Shown one piece after another: positions 5,596 to 5,853 of a stretch of DNA of 5,853 nucleotides. The position numbers and the translations under genes are program-made. The stretch spans positions 1 through 5,853 of the forward strand of contig JALTKC010000192.1 in assembly GCA_027076245.1 (NCBI GenBank), written 5' to 3'. The stretch is from Gammaproteobacteria bacterium (GTDB taxonomy: Bacteria > Pseudomonadota > Gammaproteobacteria > GRL18). A model generated the notes under the pieces. The model was not told where the DNA came from and did not search any database. It saw only the letters and a list, made by a program, of their open reading frames with translations. Within the stretch, counting starts at the first letter, position 1. The number at the start of each line of letters is the position of its first letter.

Positions 5596-5853
5596 TTAAT
5601 GCGCCTGTTCATCTTTCACTTCAGGTATGGCCATTTTTGACTCATCCTCAAGACCAAACAGATTTTTTAAATTCTCCAGGGTATTATCAGACAACTCGGA
5701 TTTTTTAATAACCGGATCAGACCAACTGCCAGTAACAGTATAGCTCATTGCTGTCACTTTATTGATCTGTGAGCCTAATAATTTCTGGCCTACCCAGGCC
5801 ACAGCCGCACCGGCAGGGCCTGCTACAGCCGCACCGGCAATTGGTAAAGTCGC
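5596..5853 (-). CDS. yhdP: YhdP-like AsmA-family protein, C-terminal end (5' partial)
   Basis: Eighty-five codons read in from the right edge to a TAA at 5596-5598; the rest of this normally very long gene (over 1200 residues in E. coli) is outside the window. The visible part has an Ala/Gly-rich segment starting ATLPIAGAAVAG, then AWVGQKLLGSQINKV, then MSYTVTGSWSDPVI, the pattern seen at the end of YhdP (TIGR02099/DUF3971). YhdP is an inner-membrane-anchored protein whose large periplasmic part helps carry phospholipids to the outer membrane, overlapping in role with TamB and YdbH. A charged tail of about 35 residues follows. GTG at 5802 could be misread as a start, but the frame stays open to the window edge and the family match begins before it. 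It lies upstream of nit on the same strand, a common pairing. Confidence 0.82.
   Translation of the reverse strand, partial: ATLPIAGAAVAGPAGAAVAWVGQKLLGSQINKVTAMSYTVTGSWSDPVIKKSELSDNTLENLKNLFGLEDESKMAIPEVKDEQAH
5798..5839 (-). repeat. 24-bp-period tandem repeat in the yhdP-like C-terminus
   Basis: GCCACAGCCGCACCGGCA (5798-5815) recurs with one change at 5822-5839 on the plus strand. Read as coded on the minus strand, it gives AGAAVA twice with an eight-residue period. It lies in the Ala/Gly-rich hydrophobic segment common to YhdP C-termini, so the peptide is plausible in any case; the near-identity of the DNA suggests recent duplication. Confidence 0.75.

Noticed and set aside
5596..5802. 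A separate 68-residue small protein starting at the GTG at 5802
   Set aside because: The reading frame continues to the window edge with family-typical YhdP residues, so this is the end of a long gene.
1..5853. Mobile elements, CRISPR arrays, tRNA or toxin-antitoxin genes
   Set aside because: Coding covers nearly the whole window with conserved chromosomal genes; no transposase, regularly spaced repeats, cloverleaf-like sequence or small gene pair was seen.

Overview
The window reads as a stretch of gammaproteobacterial chromosome with moderate GC content (mid to high 40s percent by eye, not computed). Four of its genes are conserved types I recognise: a FimX-type cyclic-di-GMP receptor, a DarP/YjgA ribosome-assembly factor, a NIT1-type amidase, and the end of a YhdP-like AsmA-family protein. 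The fifth is a long Lon-related protease. The DarP, NIT and YhdP set is typical of Gammaproteobacteria, and FimX suggests an organism that uses type IV pili. I cannot name the species.

Layout, left to right. (1) Bases 1-1353, plus strand: the 3' part of a gene for a protein with degenerate GGDEF and EAL domains, most like FimX; its start lies outside the window. (2) A 70-base convergent gap holding a GC-rich inverted repeat. (3) Bases 1424-3925, minus strand: a complete Lon-related ATP-dependent protease with intact Walker A and Ser-Lys dyad. (4) A 66-base AT-rich divergent gap with a short repeated motif. (5) Bases 3992-4570, plus strand: darP/yjgA, containing a perfect 13-bp inverted repeat. 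(6) A 42-base convergent gap. (7) Bases 4613-5458, minus strand: a NIT1/nitrilase-superfamily amidase with the full Glu-Lys-Cys triad. (8) A 137-base leader. (9) Bases 5596-5853, minus strand: the last 85 codons of a yhdP-like gene whose 5' part lies off the right edge.

The genes look like ordinary housekeeping and regulatory functions, not one dedicated system. yhdP and nit share a strand and probably form the remains of the common yhdP-nit-tldD-darP-pmbA neighbourhood. Here tldD is absent after nit, and darP faces the other way. I found no mobile element, CRISPR array, tRNA or rRNA, and no convincing undescribed system. The observations most worth a second look are small: the hairpin inside darP, the palindromic element between fimX and the protease gene, and the rearranged nit/darP neighbourhood.
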